64,000 nucleotides of DNA from Pelomonas sp. Root1237 (GTDB lineage: Bacteria; Pseudomonadota; Gammaproteobacteria; Burkholderiales; Burkholderiaceae_C): NCBI RefSeq assembly GCF_001425055.1, contig NZ_LMDK01000012.1, positions 628,400 to 692,399 on the forward strand, read 5' to 3'. The notes under the pieces were generated by a model. The model was not told the DNA's origin. It saw only the letters and a program-made list of their open reading frames with translations, and searched no databases. Position 1 is the stretch's first letter; every line of letters starts with the position of its first letter. Positions 1 through 9,061 of this stretch are shown here, one piece after another. The position numbers were made by a program, and so were the translations under genes.

Positions 1-1031
<1,031 letters not shown>

Positions 1032-1039
<8 letters not shown>

Positions 1040-2942
1040 CTTTCGTCTCCGGTACTGCCGCCCAGGTTTCGACGGCAAGGTCGAACTCGAAACTCATGCC
1101 GTGCTCCAGGCGTTGGGCACGCAGCGTGCCGCCGAACTCATGCACGATCTTGGCTGAAATCACCAGGCCCAGCCCCAGGCCTTCGCCAGCGGGCTTGGTG
1201 GTGAAGAAGGGCTCGAACAGGCGCTGCAGGTCTGCCTCGCCGACACCGGCACCGCTGTCCTGCACGCGCATCAGGGCGCGGCGCCCGCCATCCTGTGCGA
1301 TGACCTGCACGCGGAGTTGGCGCTCGGCCTCGTTCTGCATCGCGTCAATGGCGTTGCCGAACAGGTTGACCAGCACCTGCTCCAGCCGGTTGGCCTCTGC
1401 CCGCACGCGCAGGCCGGCGGGCACCTCGATCTCGGCCTGCACATCCAGCGCGCGGCTGCGGTGCTCCAGCAGCAGCAGGGCGTTGCGCACGCAGTCCAGC
1501 AACGATACGGCGCCCGTGACCTGCTCGTCGGCCTTGCGGGCAAAACTCTTCAGCTGGCGCGTGATCTGACTCATGCGCTCGACCATGTCGTCCATCAGCT
1601 GCAGATTGGTCGCCACCGCGTCCTGGCGGCCGGCTTCCAGCAAGCGGATCGAGTTGCGCGCCAGCGCGCGCAAGGCGGTCAGCGGCTGGTTGACTTCGTG
1701 CGACAGCCCGGCCGACATCTGACCCAGCACGGCAAGCTTGCTGGCCTGCAGCAACTCGCCTTCGGTCTGCAGGCGCTGGGCGATCTGGGTCTTCAGCGCG
1801 TCGTTGGTCTGGCGCAGCTCGGCGGTGCGGCTGTCCACCAGTTGTTCGAGCAGGGCGTGGGCCTGCTGCAGCTCCGTTTGCGCTTTGGTGAGCTGGCGCA
1901 GCGCGCGCCGGCGCGATGACAGATAGAGCACGAGCAGGCCGATGCTGGCGCCAAACGCTGCACCGCCCCAGGCCGCGAGCTGGGCGCGCTGGCGCACCTC
2001 GGTCAGGTCCGACAGAGCCACCAGGCGCAGGCCCAGCGGCACGATCTGGCGCTGCTGGGCCAGCATGGGCTTGGCACCGGGCAAAGGCAGGCTGACCTGC
2101 TGGCCCTGGTGCACCTCCAGCGAGGCCGGCAGGTCCAGGTTGGGGCCGATGGCCTGCGGGTAGCGCGCACTGGCCTGCAGGGCCTGGCGGCGCGACGGGT
2201 CGGCGTGGCCCAGCACGGCGTACTTCCAGGCCTGCACGGAGCTCATGATGACGACGTCCTGATCGTCGGCGATGAGGATGCGTTCGTTCTGCGAGCGCAG
2301 GCCGAGGTCGATCCACGTCGCTTCCAGTGGCGCGAGGTTGAAGCGCACGACGATGACGCCCCGGAGCGGGATCTCTCCCGCTCCCGCCGATGACACCTGG
2401 CTGGCCCCGCGCAGCGGGTGCAGCAGGTAGAAGTCGGTGCTGCCCGTCGTCGGGTCGGCGGCGAAGAAGTGGGTGCGACCCTGCGCCAGCGCTTCGGTGA
2501 GTCGAGAGGGCGGCGTCAACGCCTCGCTGGCTGACAAGACCTGGCCCCTGGCGTCGGCGACGAAGATCTGGTGAGTGCCGGCGCGCACATTGACGCGGGC
2601 CAGCATCTGGCTGGCGGCGCGGCGGGCGTTCGCATCTTCGGGCGCCTGCATCAGCGCCTGCAGCGTGGGCGCGATGGCCAGCAGGCTGGGCAGGGAAGCG
2701 TGTCGGCCCAGCTCGGCAGCGAGGTTGGAGGCGTAGAGCTCCAGCCGCTCGGTGCTGAGTGCCGACAACTGCTCGCGGCCGCTGCGTTCACTGATGCGGT
2801 GCGCGAGCACGAAGCCGAGCACCATCAGCAAGCCTGTCAGGAAGAGATGGAAGCCCGGCCGGCTCAGCAGGCGGAGGAGGCGCAGCGCGCGCGGGCGAAG
2901 AGAGGCAGTCACAACCATGGCAGGGCCGTGTAGTTTGCCCAT
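1032..2942 (-). CDS. dctB: DctB-type membrane sensor histidine kinase
   Basis: The 636-residue sensor kinase is the partner of the adjacent DctD-like regulator. It has a membrane segment at about residues 31-49, a large periplasmic region to about 320 that fits the double-Cache sensor of the DctB family, a second membrane segment at 322-342, and a coiled-coil linker to about 400. The HisKA box [11 protein letters not shown] (phospho-acceptor His about 415) is followed by an ATPase domain with [18 protein letters not shown] and GLGLGLVIS. DctB proteins usually sense C4-dicarboxylates. Here the nearest transporter is a Liv-type ABC importer, so the ligand is uncertain. A start at the Met eight residues downstream (base 2918) is possible. 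Confidence 0.88.
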
Positions 2943-2993
2943 GCGATGGCGCGCACGACAGCGCCTGCAGCAGTTTTTTCGACGCTGGCGGAG

Positions 2994-3033
2994 AACCGCT
3001 CGCAGTCGCTGCGGTTTGTGCGGATTTCCGCCC
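2994..3033. promoter_or_regulatory. Candidate enhancer sites for the DctD-like activator
   Basis: Two inverted repeats lie in the divergent dctB-livH region, 110-150 bp upstream of the sigma-54 promoter, where NtrC-type activators usually bind. One is AACCGC (2994-2999) with GCGGTT (3011-3016). The other is GTGCGG-ATTT-CCGCCC (3018-3033), whose core GCGGA-TT-TCCGC is a perfect inverted repeat. A third short palindrome, AGGGT-C-ACCCT, is at 3068-3078. Assignment to DctD is inference from position and symmetry. Confidence 0.4.
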
Positions 3034-3141
3034 AGTTTTTGCTGGTCGACACTCGTGAAATCTGACCAGGGTCACCCTCTGGGGACGGATCAAACGGTCG
3101 AGGGTTTCATACCGTCGGTGAATACCCTTGAAACGTCTTGA

Positions 3142-3157
3142 TTGGCACGAGGGTTGC
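3142..3157 (+). promoter_or_regulatory. Sigma-54 (-24/-12) promoter of the liv operon
   Basis: TTGGCACG-AGGG-TTGC matches the sigma-54 consensus, with the invariant GG and GC exactly 10 nt apart. The predicted transcription start is about 12 nt beyond the GC, near 3169, leaving a leader of about 45 nt before the livH ATG at 3216. A sigma-54 activator gene lies on the other side of this intergenic region. Confidence 0.85.
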
Positions 3158-3215
3158 GATTTATCCCGGGTCGCTTGGCGCATGCTGCGCCCCAACAATT
3201 ATTCCTGGAGCCCTC

Positions 3216-4139
3216 ATGGAGACTCTGATTCAACAGATCATCAACGGCCTGGTGCTGGGGAGCATGTATGCCCTCGTCGCCCTGGGCTACACGATGGTCT
3301 ACGGCATCATCAACCTCATCAATTTCGCCCACGGCGAGATCCTGATGGTGGGCGCCATGGTCAGCTGGACGCTGGTCACGCTGCTGGCGGATTCCGGCAT
3401 TCCCGGCTGGCTGCTGATGCTGATCGGCCTGGCCGCCGCCATCGTCGTCTGCGCGACGCTGAACTACGCAGTCGAGAAGATCGCCTACCGGCCGCTGCGC
3501 AACGCCCCGCGACTGGCCCCGCTGATCACCGCCATGGGCATGTCGCTGCTGCTGCAGGTGCTGGCGATGATCATCTGGAAGCCGAACCCCAAGCCCTTCC
3601 CGTTGCTGCTGCCCACCACGCCGTTCGACCTGGGTGGCCCCGTCATCACCGTCACGCAATGCCTGATCCTGGGCCTGACGGTCTGCATCCTGGCCGGCCT
3701 GATGTACCTGGTGAACTACACCAAGCTGGGCCGCGCGATGCGCGCCACCGCCGAGAACCCGCGCGTGGCCGGCCTGATGGGCGTCAAGCCCGACTTCATC
3801 ATCTCCACCACCTTCGTCATCGGCGCCGCGCTCGCCGCAGTGGCCGGCCTGATGTGGGCGGCCAACTACGGCACCGTGCAGCACACCATGGGCTTCATGC
3901 CCGGGCTGAAGGCCTTCACGGCCGCGGTGCTGGGCGGCATCGGCAACCTGGCCGGCGCGGTGGTGGGCGGCGTGCTGCTCGGCCTCATCGAGGCCATCGG
4001 CGCGGGCTACCTGGGCGACCTGACCGGTGGCGTGCTGGGCAGCCACTACGCCGACATCTTCGCCTTCGTCGCCCTCATCCTCGTGCTGACGCTGCGCCCC
4101 TCGGGCCTGCTCGGCGAGCGTGTGGCCGATCGCGCCTGA
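3216..4139 (+). CDS. livH: Branched-chain amino acid-type ABC transporter permease LivH
   Basis: The 307-residue inner-membrane permease is the first gene of livHMGF. Its N-terminus (GLVLGSMYALVALGYTMVYG) and the motif INFAHGEILMVGA are typical of LivH, and at least eight hydrophobic segments are present. I chose the ATG at 3216 because CTGGAG stands 5 nt before it. The frame is open further upstream to 3138, but that start would sit on the sigma-54 promoter. With LivM it should form the membrane channel for a periplasmic-binding-protein-dependent importer of hydrophobic amino acids, amides or urea. The exact substrate cannot be read from the sequence. Confidence 0.92.
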   Translation: METLIQQIINGLVLGSMYALVALGYTMVYGIINLINFAHGEILMVGAMVSWTLVTLLADSGIPGWLLMLIGLAAAIVVCATLNYAVEKIAYRPLRNAPRLAPLITAMGMSLLLQVLAMIIWKPNPKPFPLLLPTTPFDLGGPVITVTQCLILGLTVCILAGLMYLVNYTKLGRAMRATAENPRVAGLMGVKPDFIISTTFVIGAALAAVAGLMWAANYGTVQHTMGFMPGLKAFTAAVLGGIGNLAGAVVGGVLLGLIEAIGAGYLGDLTGGVLGSHYADIFAFVALILVLTLRPSGLLGERVADRA

Positions 4140-4152
4140 AGGGAGACAAGAC

Positions 4153-5235
4153 ATGGACACCAAGAAAATCTTCACCTTCCTCGCGGCCGCCATCGGCCTG
4201 CTCGTTGTGCCGTTGTTCGCACAGCAGCTCGGCAATGGTCCGGTCCGCATCATCGACCTGGCGCTGCTCTACGTGCTGCTGGCGCTGGGGCTGAACATCG
4301 TCGTTGGCTATGCCGGCCTGCTGGACCTGGGCTACGTCGCTTTCTACGCGGTCGGCGCCTACATGTTCGCGCTGATGTCCAGCCCGCACCTGAGCGAGAA
4401 CTTCGAGGCCATCCAGGCCGCGTTCCCGACGGGCCTGCATTCGCCGCTGTGGCTGGTCATCCCGGCCGGAGCGGCGCTGGCAGCCTTCTTCGGCGTGATG
4501 CTGGGGGCGCCAACGCTGAAGCTGCGCGGCGACTATCTCGCCATCGTCACGCTGGGCTTCGGCGAAATCATCCGCGTCTTCCTGAACAACCTGGAGTACC
4601 CGGTCAACATCACCAACGGCCCGCGCGGCATCGGCCAGATCGACTCCTTCCACGTCTTCGGCGTGGACCTGGGCAAGTCCTGGGAGGTGTTCGGCTTCAC
4701 GCTGCCGTCGGTGACGCTGTACTACTACCTCTTCCTGGCCCTCGTGGTGGGGGGCGTGGTGGTCTGCTATCGGCTGGAGAACTCCCGCATCGGCCGCGCC
4801 TGGATGGCCATCCGCGAGGACGAGATCGCCGCCAAGGCCATGGGCATCAACACCCGCAACCTGAAGCTGCTGGCCTTCGGCATGGGCGCCACCTTCGGCG
4901 GCGTGTCGGGCGCGATGTTCGCGAGCTTCCAGGGCTTCGTGTCGCCCGAGTCCTTCAGCCTGCAGGAGTCGGTCATGATCGTCGCGATGGTTGTGCTCGG
5001 CGGCATCGGCCACATCCCCGGCGTCATCCTCGGCGCGCTGATGCTGTCGGCCCTGCCCGAGGTGCTGCGCTACGTCGCCGGCCCGCTGCAGCAGATGACT
5101 GACGGTCGCCTCGACGCCTCCATCCTGCGGCAGCTGCTGGTGGCCCTGGCCATGATCGGCATCATGCTGGCCCGTCCGCGCGGCCTGTGGCCGGCGCCCG
5201 AGCACGGCAAGGTCGCCCCGCCTGCCGCGAAGTGA
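4153..5235 (+). CDS. livM: Branched-chain amino acid-type ABC transporter permease LivM
   Basis: The 360-residue second permease of the Liv complex is rich in hydrophobic segments. It contains the family signature GLNIVVGYAGLLDLGYVAF near the N-terminus and LKLRGDYLAIVTLGFGEIIR in the middle. The chosen start follows AGGGAGA 6 nt upstream and lies 13 nt after the livH stop. A longer frame from 4120 would overlap livH. The protein pairs with LivH to form the translocation path powered by LivG and LivF. Confidence 0.92.
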   Translation: MDTKKIFTFLAAAIGLLVVPLFAQQLGNGPVRIIDLALLYVLLALGLNIVVGYAGLLDLGYVAFYAVGAYMFALMSSPHLSENFEAIQAAFPTGLHSPLWLVIPAGAALAAFFGVMLGAPTLKLRGDYLAIVTLGFGEIIRVFLNNLEYPVNITNGPRGIGQIDSFHVFGVDLGKSWEVFGFTLPSVTLYYYLFLALVVGGVVVCYRLENSRIGRAWMAIREDEIAAKAMGINTRNLKLLAFGMGATFGGVSGAMFASFQGFVSPESFSLQESVMIVAMVVLGGIGHIPGVILGALMLSALPEVLRYVAGPLQQMTDGRLDASILRQLLVALAMIGIMLARPRGLWPAPEHGKVAPPAAK

Positions 5236-5249
5236 GGGAGGACACCAAC

Positions 5250-6035
5250 ATGAGCAAACACGACAACATCGTTCTCAACGTCAGCGGCGCATCCAAGCGC
5301 TTCGGCGGCGTGCAGGCCCTGTCCGACGTCGGCATCCAGATCCAACGCGGCCAGGTGTACGGCCTCATCGGCCCCAACGGCGCCGGCAAGACGACCTTCT
5401 TCAACGTCATCACGGGCCTGTACGTGCCGGACGGCGGCAGCTTCTCGCTCGGCGGCACGCCCTACACGCCGCAGGCCGTGCACCAGGTCGCCAAGGCCGG
5501 CATCGCGCGCACCTTCCAGAACATCCGCCTCTTCGCCGACATGACGGCGATCGAGAACGTGATGGTTGGCCGCCACATCCGCACCAAGTCCGGCCTGATC
5601 GGCGCGGTGTTCCGCACGCCCAAGTTCAAGGCCGAGGAGGCCGCCATCAAGGCGCGCGCCCAGGAGCTGCTGGACTATGTCGGCATCGGCAAGTACGCGG
5701 ACTACAAGGCCCGCACGCTGAGCTATGGCGACCAGCGCCGTCTGGAGATCGCCCGAGCCCTGGCCACCGACCCGCAGCTGATCGCGCTGGACGAACCCGC
5801 CGCGGGCATGAACGCGACCGAGAAGGTCGTGCTGCGCGAGCTGATCGACCGCATCCGCAACGACGGCCGCACCATCCTGCTCATCGAGCACGACGTGAAG
5901 CTGGTCATGGGCCTGTGCGACCGCGTGACGGTGCTGGACTACGGCAAGCAGATCGCCGAAGGCACGCCCTACGACGTGCAGCGCAACGAAAAGGTGATCG
6001 AGGCCTACCTCGGCGCCGGCCACAAGAACCACTAA
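5250..6035 (+). CDS. livG: Branched-chain amino acid-type ABC transporter ATP-binding protein LivG
   Basis: The 261-residue ATPase subunit has Walker A GPNGAGKTT, the ABC signature LSYGDQRRLEIARAL, Walker B LIALDEPAAGM and the switch His in LIEHDVK. The motif ARTFQNIRLF is characteristic of LivG-type subunits. The start at 5250 has GGGAGG about 9 nt upstream and lies 14 nt after livM. It works with LivF to energise import through LivHM. Confidence 0.93.
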   Translation: MSKHDNIVLNVSGASKRFGGVQALSDVGIQIQRGQVYGLIGPNGAGKTTFFNVITGLYVPDGGSFSLGGTPYTPQAVHQVAKAGIARTFQNIRLFADMTAIENVMVGRHIRTKSGLIGAVFRTPKFKAEEAAIKARAQELLDYVGIGKYADYKARTLSYGDQRRLEIARALATDPQLIALDEPAAGMNATEKVVLRELIDRIRNDGRTILLIEHDVKLVMGLCDRVTVLDYGKQIAEGTPYDVQRNEKVIEAYLGAGHKNH

Positions 6036-6049
6036 GGATGACCCACCCC

Positions 6050-6119
6050 CGTAGCGCTTCGCGCTCCCCCTCAAGGGGGCGCACCCAGTGGCCTGGCAAA
6101 GCCAGTTCCACGGGTGCCG
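6050..6119. repeat. Composite palindromic intergenic repeat between livG and livF
   Basis: Four stems lie in 70 nt: AGCGC-TTC-GCGCT (6053-6065), CCCCC-TCAA-GGGGG (6066-6079), and an outer pair GCACCC (6081-6086)/GGGTGC (6112-6117) enclosing CTGGC-AAA-GCCAG (6093-6105). The arrangement resembles a short palindromic element I recall as common between genes in Comamonadaceae and relatives. That family match is from memory, not from a search. It splits an otherwise tightly spaced operon. Confidence 0.6.
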
Positions 6120-6150
6120 CTTGGTCAACGCACGATTTGGAGTGATAGGT

Positions 6151-6864
6151 ATGGCAGCAACCCTGCTCAAGGTTTCTGGCTTGAAGGTCGCCTACGGCGG
6201 CATCCAGGCCGTCAAGGGCGTCAGCTTCGAGGTGCGCGAGGGCGAACTGGTGTCGCTGATCGGCGCCAACGGCGCCGGCAAGACGACGACGCTGAAGGCC
6301 ATCACCGGCCTGCAGCCGGTGGCCGCTGGCAGCGTCGAATACCTCGGCAAGCCCATCAAGGGTCAAGGCGCCTGGGACCTGGCCAAGCAGGGCCTGGTCA
6401 TGGTGCCGGAGGGCCGTGGCACCTTCACGCGCATGACCATCACCGAGAACCTGCAGATGGGCGCCTACAACCGCAAGGATGGCGAGGTGCAGGCGGACAT
6501 GGACAAGGTCTTCGGCCTGTTCCCGCGCCTGAAGGAGCGCGCCAAGCAGCTGGCCGGCACGATGTCCGGCGGCGAGCAGCAGATGCTGGCCATGGGCCGC
6601 GCGCTGATGGCCCGCCCCAAGGTGCTGCTGCTGGACGAGCCGTCCATGGGCCTGTCGCCCATCATGGTGGACAAGATCTTCGAGGTCGTGAACGACATCC
6701 ACCAGCAGGGCGTCACCATCCTGCTCGTCGAGCAGAACGCCAGCCGCGCGCTGCAACTGGCCAACCGCGGCTATGTGATGGAGTCGGGCGAGGTGACGAT
6801 GGAGGGCGAGGGCCAAGCGTTGCTGAACGATCCGAAGGTGCGCGCCGCCTACCTGGGCGAATAA
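6151..6864 (+). CDS. livF: Branched-chain amino acid-type ABC transporter ATP-binding protein LivF
   Basis: The 237-residue second ATPase subunit has Walker A GANGAGKTT, ABC signature MSGGEQQMLAMGRAL, Walker B VLLLDEPSMGL and switch His region replaced by the LivF-typical LLVEQNASRAL. The motif MVPEGRGTFTRMTITENL is a LivF hallmark. The ATG at 6151 has GGAG 8 nt upstream. The preceding 115-nt gap holds a palindromic repeat. No substrate-binding-protein gene follows; the operon ends at a strong terminator. Confidence 0.93.
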   Translation: MAATLLKVSGLKVAYGGIQAVKGVSFEVREGELVSLIGANGAGKTTTLKAITGLQPVAAGSVEYLGKPIKGQGAWDLAKQGLVMVPEGRGTFTRMTITENLQMGAYNRKDGEVQADMDKVFGLFPRLKERAKQLAGTMSGGEQQMLAMGRALMARPKVLLLDEPSMGLSPIMVDKIFEVVNDIHQQGVTILLVEQNASRALQLANRGYVMESGEVTMEGEGQALLNDPKVRAAYLGE

Positions 6865-6884
6865 GCGGTTCCGAACCGCTCTAG

Positions 6885-6916
6885 AAAAAACGCCCGGCAC
6901 TGCCGGGCGTTTTTTT
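6885..6916. terminator. Bidirectional terminator between livF and the DCC gene
   Basis: The stem CGCCCGGC/GCCGGGCG (6891-6909) is flanked by A6 on the left and T7 on the right, so it can end transcription from both strands. The T-tract also encodes the TAA stop of the minus-strand DCC gene. A smaller hairpin, AGCGGTT/AACCGCT (6864-6880), directly precedes it. Confidence 0.88.
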
Positions 6917-7304
6917 AGTCGAGGAATCTGGCCGCATGCTCAGGCTGCGGGCGGATGCAGAGGGCCGAGCGCCCGAACAGCCGGTAGCGGTTCCTGGCGA
7001 CCAGGCGGTACAACGGATCTCGGACGATGGACGGGATCAGCCATGCGATCCAGGCCAGGCGCCAGGGCCAGCCCAGCGCATGCAGCACGCGAAATATGGC
7101 TGCCGTGTGCTGCCACGCGCGAGGGCCATCGACGAGCAGAAATGTCTGCAGGCCTTCGGGCACCAGCCCCTCTGCGGCCAGCAGACGCCGCCCCGCGGCG
7201 CCCTGGATGGAAGCAAAGCGCAAGCGGGCCTTGCTGTCATGCCGCAGGATGAACTGCACCCAGCCGTTGCAGAGCAGGCACTGGGCATCGAACACGATGA
7301 TCAT
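6915..7304 (-). CDS. DCC-family thiol-disulfide oxidoreductase-like protein (DUF393)
   Basis: The 129-residue protein carries the family's N-terminal motif FDAQCLLCNGWVQF, the D-x-x-C-x-x-C signature, followed by basic and aromatic stretches (WRLAWIAWLIPSIVRD and YRLVARNRYRLFG). The CxxC pair suggests redox activity. The biochemical role of the family is poorly defined. The gene overlaps the upstream DUF4166 gene by 4 nt (ATGA), so the two are translationally coupled. The stop codon lies inside the terminator T-tract. Confidence 0.82.
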   Translation of the reverse strand: MIIVFDAQCLLCNGWVQFILRHDSKARLRFASIQGAAGRRLLAAEGLVPEGLQTFLLVDGPRAWQHTAAIFRVLHALGWPWRLAWIAWLIPSIVRDPLYRLVARNRYRLFGRSALCIRPQPEHAARFLD

Positions 7305-8962
7305 GAAGTGGCCTGCGCCGGACCGAGTTCGAGATGGCCGTCATAGGCCGCGACGGTGCCCAGCAGCGGCAGGCCGGCGGCGACGCGGAAGTGCAGCTGA
7401 TCGTCCTTGCCGGTTTCCTCGGCCACCACCTGCGGCATCAGCCATCGCGGGCACGGTAGGCCCATGAAACGCAGGCCTTCAAGCTCCATCCTCAGCCGGC
7501 CATCGGCAACGCTCAAGCCAAAAGTCAGCCGGGCAGCCCCGAGCTTCTCCTGGATCTTGCCGGCCACCAGCCGCATTCGTGATGTCATGGTCCGCGTCGG
7601 GAAGTGGCGCGTCCAACGTTCGGCCTCCGCGCTGGCGTCGAGCTCGAAGCTGAGCGGGCCGCTGCTGGCACGGCGTGGCGTCCCAAGGCAGAAGGCCAGC
7701 AGCCGGGCCGGCAGCGAACTCGGCGCCTGTGTCTGCACCCAGCCGTTCAAGACGGTGTGCCCCGCGAGCCGATGGAAGCGCTGCACCGCCATTGGCAGTT
7801 GTGAATAGCTGGCGCCCAGCACGCGTTCGTAGAGGCTCAGGGCGTCGATGCTGGGCGATTCGTTCATGTCGATGCGCAGGCCTTCGGATTCTCGTGCGAA
7901 GTCCTGCAGCGACAGCAGGCCCACACAGGGCTGGGCGCCTGCGAGCGATGCGTCGCCGTGCTGCAGTTTGCGGATCAGCGCCGCAGCGGCCAGCGTCGGG
8001 ACGAAGGGGCCATCGCCGTGAGTAGCAACCAAATGCCAGGTGCGACTGCGCCTGATGCCTTCAGCAGTTTCCCCGCTGACACAGACATGCATGGCGCCCG
8101 CGTTCGACCCCAGGCCGCTGAACCGGTCGCCGAGCCACTTCAGGGCCACCGCATGAGCCGACCAGTCCTTGACGATGCCGACCCGGGCCAGCAGCGCCAG
8201 GGCGTTCATGCCTCGGTGCAGGAGCGGTAATTCGAGGCCGGCGCCGAAGCTGATCGTCGGGCAGCCGGCATGGCGCTTGGGCAGCAGCGCGAGGTCAGGC
8301 ACGTCACAAGGCGACAGCAGCCGGTTCCCGACCGGCACGGGATAAAGGTGACGCCGGCTCCCACTCCAGCCAAAGCTGGGACGGTGGTCCACGGCCGGCA
8401 GGGCCTTGCCGCAGTAGCTCAGGATGGCGCGCACCGTGGCCAGGCCTCGTTCGGTACGGTTGCCCGGGCTGATGCCGATGTCGATGTGGTCGACGCGGGT
8501 GAGTCCCTGCGCCAGATGGCGAGCTGCTGCATCGGACAGGGCAGGCACGGAACTCGCGCCGCTGATGATGCTCAGGCCACGGTCCAGCGCGGCCTGGTTC
8601 AGGCTGCTGATGCCGACCACGAAATCCCGGCCGTCAGCCAGATCGATGTAGTGCGCGCCAGCGGCCATGCAGGCTTGAGCGACGTGATACCGCTGGCCCT
8701 GGAACGGGCCCGAGGTGTGCACGGTGATGTCAGGCGCCAGCGCTTTGAGGTCGTCGGCGAAAGCCGGTGCATCCGCATCGAGCGTGGCGCAGCTCAGTTG
8801 CGCGCGCGCCGCCCCGCGCAGCGCATCCACCAGGGCCAGGCCTTGTGCGGCGGACCGACCCGCCACGATGAGGTGCAGGCCGGGGCTGCGGGCCAGCCGT
8901 TCAACGAGACGGCGCCCGAAGAAGCCGTAGCCGCCGATGACCAGAACGCGGTAGAGAGGCAT
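7301..8962 (-). CDS. Saccharopine dehydrogenase-like NAD(P)-binding protein with DUF4166-type C-terminus
   Basis: The 553-residue protein begins with a Rossmann fold (VLVIGGYGFFGRRLVERLA), as in the saccharopine-dehydrogenase NADP-binding family. Its C-terminal 190 residues (from about YERVLGASYSQLPMAVQRFH) resemble DUF4166. I chose the ATG at 8960-8962. The frame stays open to 9028, but that extension runs into the terminator of the upstream phoD gene. It is coupled by a 4-nt overlap to the DCC gene. The substrate is unknown; the pairing suggests a joint redox role (inference). Confidence 0.8.
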   Translation of the reverse strand: MPLYRVLVIGGYGFFGRRLVERLARSPGLHLIVAGRSAAQGLALVDALRGAARAQLSCATLDADAPAFADDLKALAPDITVHTSGPFQGQRYHVAQACMAAGAHYIDLADGRDFVVGISSLNQAALDRGLSIISGASSVPALSDAAARHLAQGLTRVDHIDIGISPGNRTERGLATVRAILSYCGKALPAVDHRPSFGWSGSRRHLYPVPVGNRLLSPCDVPDLALLPKRHAGCPTISFGAGLELPLLHRGMNALALLARVGIVKDWSAHAVALKWLGDRFSGLGSNAGAMHVCVSGETAEGIRRSRTWHLVATHGDGPFVPTLAAAALIRKLQHGDASLAGAQPCVGLLSLQDFARESEGLRIDMNESPSIDALSLYERVLGASYSQLPMAVQRFHRLAGHTVLNGWVQTQAPSSLPARLLAFCLGTPRRASSGPLSFELDASAEAERWTRHFPTRTMTSRMRLVAGKIQEKLGAARLTFGLSVADGRLRMELEGLRFMGLPCPRWLMPQVVAEETGKDDQLHFRVAAGLPLLGTVAAYDGHLELGPAQATS

Positions 8963-9014
8963 GCGGGAGTCTAAGCACGCCTCACAGGTGCCCATCTGCG
9001 TGGCGCGGCAAAGG

Positions 9015-9037
9015 AAAACGCCCGGCATTGCCGGGCG
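9015..9037 (-). terminator. Terminator of the fadL-phoD operon
   Basis: The stem CGCCCGGC/GCCGGGCG (9019-9037) with a 3-nt loop is followed on the minus strand by TTTT. It lies 25 nt past the phoD-like stop codon. The sequence is nearly identical to the terminator stem after livF. Confidence 0.8.
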
Positions 9038-9061
9038 TTCTGATTCGTGCGGACGGCCGCG

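Noticed and set aside
3138-3215. N-terminal extension of LivH to an ATG at 3138
   Set aside because: The extension would place the start upstream of the sigma-54 promoter that serves the gene and lacks a ribosome site; ATG 3216 has one.
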